From contig CAXXUZ010000003.1 of the NCBI GenBank assembly GCA_963667605.2, positions 620,001 through 684,000 on the forward strand: 64,000 bases of DNA, in the 5' to 3' direction. Shown piece after piece: positions 60,717-64,000 of the stretch (the stretch's first letter is position 1; each line of letters begins with the position of its first letter). The notes beneath the pieces are model-generated. The model saw only the letters and a program-made list of their open reading frames with translations. It did no database searches and was not told the DNA's origin. This DNA comes from JADLGL01 sp963667605 (GTDB lineage Bacteria; Pseudomonadota; Alphaproteobacteria; Rhizobiales; Kaistiaceae). The position numbers and the translations under genes are program-made.

Positions 60717-61990
60717 AGAGGTTTCGCCCTGCCGCGCTTACGATCGCTGATCCCGAAACGCCATGCTAGACGCGGTGCGACCAATCCCCTTCTGTCGCCG
60801 TCCCATCCGGCCCATACCGACTCGCTCGCGTCGCTGTCCACGGCCCTAAAGTCCGTCTTCATCTCCACTTCCTTGCGCGGCTCATTGTCGACCTTCCATC
60901 GGACTTTGGCCCGAGCTTGATAGCCGGCTTCATTGAGGAAATGAGGCGGAATTTTGAGTCGGCCCCGCATCGCCCTTGGGTCAGTCCCGACCGGCTCGAT
61001 CGTCCGCGCTGCGGAGTAGATAATCTGCTTCCGACCGTTGGTCAGCTCGAAGCAAAGGCTGATCGGGATATCCGGGCGCAAATGCTGAAAAACGCATTCC
61101 AGATAAGACGCCCGATTCAGTCGCAAGGCTCCGATCGGCTCCCCGGCGCGACTAGCCAGCCGGAGATCGATTATCTGGGCCGCATCGTCGGAGGCGGTCG
61201 GGTCGAGCGCTGAGATCTTGGCGTGCAATTCCGCCTCGTAGGCCCTGATCACCTCCTTTGCCGAGCCGACCAAGCGCATCTTGCCGCGATCGATCCACAT
61301 GACGCGGTCACAGATTTGCGCGATCGCACGCAAATCGTGGGAAACGAACAGAACACAACCACCTTCGTCACGCACCTGGCCAATGCGGTCGAGACAGAGC
61401 TGCTTGAACCTCGTATCGCCGACGGCCAGCATTTCGTCGGCCAGAACGATGTCGGAGTTGACGCTGATTAAAGTCGCGAACGAAAGGCGCGCCGACGCGC
61501 CCCCGGGGCAATCGTCTAGATCAATGTCGCGATAGTCGCCGAGCTCGGAGAGCGTCAAAATGCGTTTTTCGAGATCGGGGTCTGGCTTCGATCCCGATAA
61601 TGCGATGTGCAAAGAGATATTCTCCGAAACCGTCAAATCGCCGTTAAAACCGGCGCCAAGCTCGAGCAGCGAGGCGACCCGGCCTTCCAGCCGAACCGAG
61701 CCCTCGGTTGGATCAAGCACGCGGGCGAGAATCTTGAGCAGGGTGCTTTTGCCGGCGCCATTGCGGCCAATTATCCCCATGATCTCGCCCGAGCCGACTT
61801 CAAGATTGATGTCGCTCAGCGCGTAGAACCGCCTTCCCACCCTGACCCCCCTGCGGAGAACCGAACGGCCAAGCTGAACCATCGCGGCGAGCTCGCGCGA
61901 GCTCAGACCGCTGCGGCCCTTCCGCCGTTTCTGCAGATCGAACACCTTGCTGAGGTTTGCCACCGCGATCCTGGCGGTCGTTCCGTTCAA
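60713..61990 (-). CDS. wzt: Polysaccharide ABC exporter ATPase with intact Walker motifs (Wzt type)
   Basis: 425 residues from a TTG at 61990 (GAGGAG 9 bases upstream), overlapping the previous stop by 4 bases. Walker A IIGRNGAGKSTLLKIL near residue 72; Walker B NSDIVLADEMLAVGD near 180; H-loop LFVSHDLRAI near 212. The signature motif, normally YSSGM, reads CPGGASARLSFA near 158 and is altered. A C-terminal domain of about 170 residues (IPISLCFELTNGRKQIIYSAART, YQARAKVRWKVDNE) is the glycan-binding type of Wzt. Works with the Wzm permease and the neighbouring degenerate ATPase. Confidence 0.88.
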   Translation of the reverse strand: MNGTTARIAVANLSKVFDLQKRRKGRSGLSSRELAAMVQLGRSVLRRGVRVGRRFYALSDINLEVGSGEIMGIIGRNGAGKSTLLKILARVLDPTEGSVRLEGRVASLLELGAGFNGDLTVSENISLHIALSGSKPDPDLEKRILTLSELGDYRDIDLDDCPGGASARLSFATLISVNSDIVLADEMLAVGDTRFKQLCLDRIGQVRDEGGCVLFVSHDLRAIAQICDRVMWIDRGKMRLVGSAKEVIRAYEAELHAKISALDPTASDDAAQIIDLRLASRAGEPIGALRLNRASYLECVFQHLRPDIPISLCFELTNGRKQIIYSAARTIEPVGTDPRAMRGRLKIPPHFLNEAGYQARAKVRWKVDNEPRKEVEMKTDFRAVDSDASESVWAGWDGDRRGLVAPRLAWRFGISDRKRGRAKPL

Positions 61991-63222
61991 TCCGCGATCT
62001 CCTCTATCGGCGCAATCTCCCAATCCAAGGGCGGCCGCAGCAATGGGATCGATTCCACGCCGGTGCTTCGCGCCCCGGCGGTCGGAACCGCGTCCAACGC
62101 GTGCGCGATTCTCATCGTCCGCTTCCGACCGTCCTGATCCGAGATGCAGGTGATCCTCACCCGATAATGCAGCGCCCCAAGCAATGGCGGCAACGACACC
62201 GTGGCCCTCAGCCAGCAAAGCTCTTCGACGATAACCTCGCGCGCTACCGCGCGAAACACGACAATGCTGCCGTGCAGGAAATCAAGAATCAGCCGAATCT
62301 TCTGCGGCGCGGCCTTGACCCGCCAGTGCAGGCGGATATGCGTCGACCGCTGGCTCTGCGTAGGGGGCAAGACCGAAATACCGGAGAGCCCGAGCACGGC
62401 GCAGGAAACCTGATCGTCGGCGACATGCCAGACATGGGATGCCGGCCCCCCATCCTCTGGTTCTTCGTCCCCGGCAGCCGATAGATCGCTGCTAATTCGA
62501 CCGCGCTCGAAGAACATTTTCCGATCCGCCAGATCGTCCACGGCGAAGGCGGGGCCACCCAGCAGGAAGGTCGCGCCGTCGCTCGCCATTTGCCGGATCT
62601 GCTCCTTGCAGCGTTGATGGAAATCGAGGTCGCCGACCCCCATTATGTCGCCAAGCACCACGACCGACGGCTTCGCCATCAAAATCATCGCAAGTCCCAG
62701 CCTGAGGCTCATTCCGGTCGAATAGCGCCGGATCAGAACGTCTTCGAATTCCTTCATCCCCGAGAAGGCAAGCACTTCGTCGAGGAACGCCTCTTCCCGC
62801 TCCTCCGGCACTCGCATATAGGCACGCTCCCGGATCACCGCCTCGCGACCAGTTAGATCCGCTTCGAGATTAGCGCCGACGGTCACCAAACCTCCTATAG
62901 ACCCATTGATTTCAATTCGGCCGGCGGACACTTGCAGCGATGCGGTTAGAATCCGCATCAAGGCCTCGCTGGCGCGGAGATCGGGGCCGGGCAGGGCAAC
63001 AATCGAGCCCCTGTCGATCGTGAAGGAGACATCTTTCAACAAGTCTTGCCCGAGGGCACCCTTTTGGCCGTCTGCACCATCTTTCCGCGATTTTTTCGGC
63101 CCGCCGCGGACAATCGCTCCCAGCGCCCCGAACGCGCTGCTCACCGTCGGCCCACCGGCCTTCGGCTTGGGAAGTCGGTTCAGTGGCCCGCGTGTCAGTC
63201 CCTGGGCACGGATCGCAAACAT
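61987..63222 (-). CDS. Degenerate Wzt-like ATPase paralogue
   Basis: 411 residues. Layout as Wzt: RGSIVALPGPDLRASEALMRIL near residue 72 stands where Walker A should be but lacks GK[ST]; Walker B reads KPSVVVLGDIMGVGD, with the Asp-Glu pair replaced; the H-loop His is gone (TFLLGGPAFAV). The signature RRYSTGMSLRLGLAMIL near 163 is well kept. A C-terminal domain (THIRLHWRVKAAPQKIRLILDF, LHYRVRITCISDQDG) resembles the Wzt glycan-binding domain. It cannot hydrolyse ATP alone but could supply the signature for the partner's site. Frame intact over 411 codons, so it is under selection, not decay. Confidence 0.82.
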   Translation of the reverse strand: MFAIRAQGLTRGPLNRLPKPKAGGPTVSSAFGALGAIVRGGPKKSRKDGADGQKGALGQDLLKDVSFTIDRGSIVALPGPDLRASEALMRILTASLQVSAGRIEINGSIGGLVTVGANLEADLTGREAVIRERAYMRVPEEREEAFLDEVLAFSGMKEFEDVLIRRYSTGMSLRLGLAMILMAKPSVVVLGDIMGVGDLDFHQRCKEQIRQMASDGATFLLGGPAFAVDDLADRKMFFERGRISSDLSAAGDEEPEDGGPASHVWHVADDQVSCAVLGLSGISVLPPTQSQRSTHIRLHWRVKAAPQKIRLILDFLHGSIVVFRAVAREVIVEELCWLRATVSLPPLLGALHYRVRITCISDQDGRKRTMRIAHALDAVPTAGARSTGVESIPLLRPPLDWEIAPIEEIAD

Positions 63223-63234
63223 GCCGGCCGAGCG

Positions 63235-64000
63235 TCAGCCATCCACCGGACGCGCTACGCGCGTGGGTTCGCTGCTCAGACGGGCCCGAGCAGCCCCGGC
63301 GGCCCCAGTTTGCCTTCCTTGTTTGCTTTCGGCCAGCGCCTCCAAACCCGCCACCAATCGCTCGGTGGCGTTCTCCTCCCGGCCGAACGGGCGGACGAAC
63401 CGATCGACGAATGCCGCCCCCCGACGCCGATAGGATTCCGGATCGGCGATGACCTTTTCAAGCTGCGCGATGTGCTCGTCGAGCGTACGGGCAACCTCGA
63501 GAAATCCCCCATTTTCCGGCAGCAAATATTGAAAGTGAAGCGTCCCCCCTTGGGTCGCCTCGAAATGACCATCGACGATGCTGAGCACCGGCCGATCAAG
63601 AATCGTCGCCTCCACCATCGCGCTTGTGTTGATCCCCAGCACCGCTTCGCTGTGATAGATCGAATCGAAATAGTCGGCGCGATCGTTCTCATCGACCGGA
63701 TTGGCTCCGGTTTTGGGAAAGATGGTGACGGCGGGATCGTCAATCTCGGTGTCTTTCCATAGCTCGCAGTTGAACGGGTGCGGCCGGATCAGCACCCCGA
63801 TCTCCTTCAGCGCTCCGTCGCTATCGCGAAGCTTGGCAATCCATCGCTTCACGAAATCGACCTCCCTTCGCGGCTCGCTGATCGAGGCTGTGGAACCGGT
63901 AAAGAGGACGAAAAGGTGATCGGTCGGCAGGCCAACTTTTGCCAGAAACGCCGCACGCGTCGTCGAAGGCCGACGATTGAACCATTTGTCGAATGGCTGC
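63235..64000 (-). CDS. GT-B-like polysaccharide biosynthesis protein, paralogue 3, cut by window end
   Basis: The C-terminal 254 residues are present; the N-terminus lies beyond 64000. QPFDKWFNRRPSTTRAAFL continues into FVLFTGSTASISEPRREVDFVKRWIAKLRD, then GVLIRPHPFNCELWKD, AVLGINTSAMVEATILDRPVLSIVDG and TLHFQYLLPENGGF, matching paralogues 1 and 2. Ends 12 bases before the degenerate Wzt, with which it probably forms one transcript. Confidence 0.75.
   Translation of the reverse strand, partial: QPFDKWFNRRPSTTRAAFLAKVGLPTDHLFVLFTGSTASISEPRREVDFVKRWIAKLRDSDGALKEIGVLIRPHPFNCELWKDTEIDDPAVTIFPKTGANPVDENDRADYFDSIYHSEAVLGINTSAMVEATILDRPVLSIVDGHFEATQGGTLHFQYLLPENGGFLEVARTLDEHIAQLEKVIADPESYRRRGAAFVDRFVRPFGREENATERLVAGLEALAESKQGRQTGAAGAARARLSSEPTRVARPVDG

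Noticed and set aside
61991..62218. Upstream extension of the intact Wzt frame
   Set aside because: Covers the end of the degenerate Wzt gene in another frame; the TTG at 61990 has a ribosome site and a 4-base overlap.
1..64000. CRISPR arrays
   Set aside because: No regularly spaced repeats with unique spacers anywhere; the repeats found are tandem duplications, IS ends or attachment cores.

Overview
The window reads as one contig from an alphaproteobacterium of moderately high G+C. The evidence is the gene order rpsP-rimM-trmD-rplS followed by leuC and leuD, the CobS/CobT cobalt chelatase pair, a seven-iron FdxA ferredoxin, a CarD regulator, lone rpmB and rpmF genes, and a KdsD/KdsB pair for Kdo synthesis. 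The species cannot be named from sequence alone.

Layout. 1-12.5 kb is chromosomal backbone: translation genes, a metallophosphoesterase, leucine synthesis, a cytochrome P450 with a stop codon inside its heme loop, a DUF1801 gene cut by an IS1380 remnant, and the Kdo genes. An 0.8 kb two-gene insert between 15-bp direct repeats sits at the leuD stop codon.

12.48-29.63 kb is a 17.15 kb integrated island. It split a nuclease-fold (SNase-like) gene inside its coding sequence; a 17-bp core lies at both ends, and the tyrosine integrase gene starts about 100 bp inside the right end. Cargo: a DUF4258/XRE toxin-antitoxin-like pair, a Sel1 protein, a defective glycine-tRNA-like gene, several small secreted proteins, a DUF1801 protein, a thioredoxin-fold protein, a beta-barrel protein and an orphan ABC permease. 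Three insertion sequences (IS1380, IS630, IS3) sit in it. The IS630 interrupts a P-loop gene at a TA, and the IS3 is itself broken by a 52-bp piece of IS1380.

29.6-48.8 kb is backbone again: an M48 metalloprotease lipoprotein, CarD, FdxA, an S4 RNA-binding protein joined to a Suv3-like helicase, L28, CobS/CobT with a phytase-like esterase, a J-domain protein, BolA, a PAS/GGDEF/EAL protein, L32, farnesyl diphosphate synthase and IspG. Between the last two lies a RloA/RloB-type ATPase plus TOPRIM-like pair, both genes frameshifted.

48.8-64.0 kb is a surface polysaccharide locus: GDP-mannose supply, a large sulfotransferase/coiled-coil/glycosyltransferase fusion, a damaged GT2, a sugar O-methyltransferase, three paralogous GT-B-like proteins (the last cut by the window end), a frameshifted sulfotransferase and an ABC exporter. 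The exporter has one permease and two ATPase subunits. One ATPase has intact Walker A/B but an altered signature motif; the other has lost Walker A/B but keeps the signature. Together they would build exactly one working ATP site. This is the most novel-looking biology in the window. The many frameshifts and stops could be real decay or assembly error, and read mapping would settle that.
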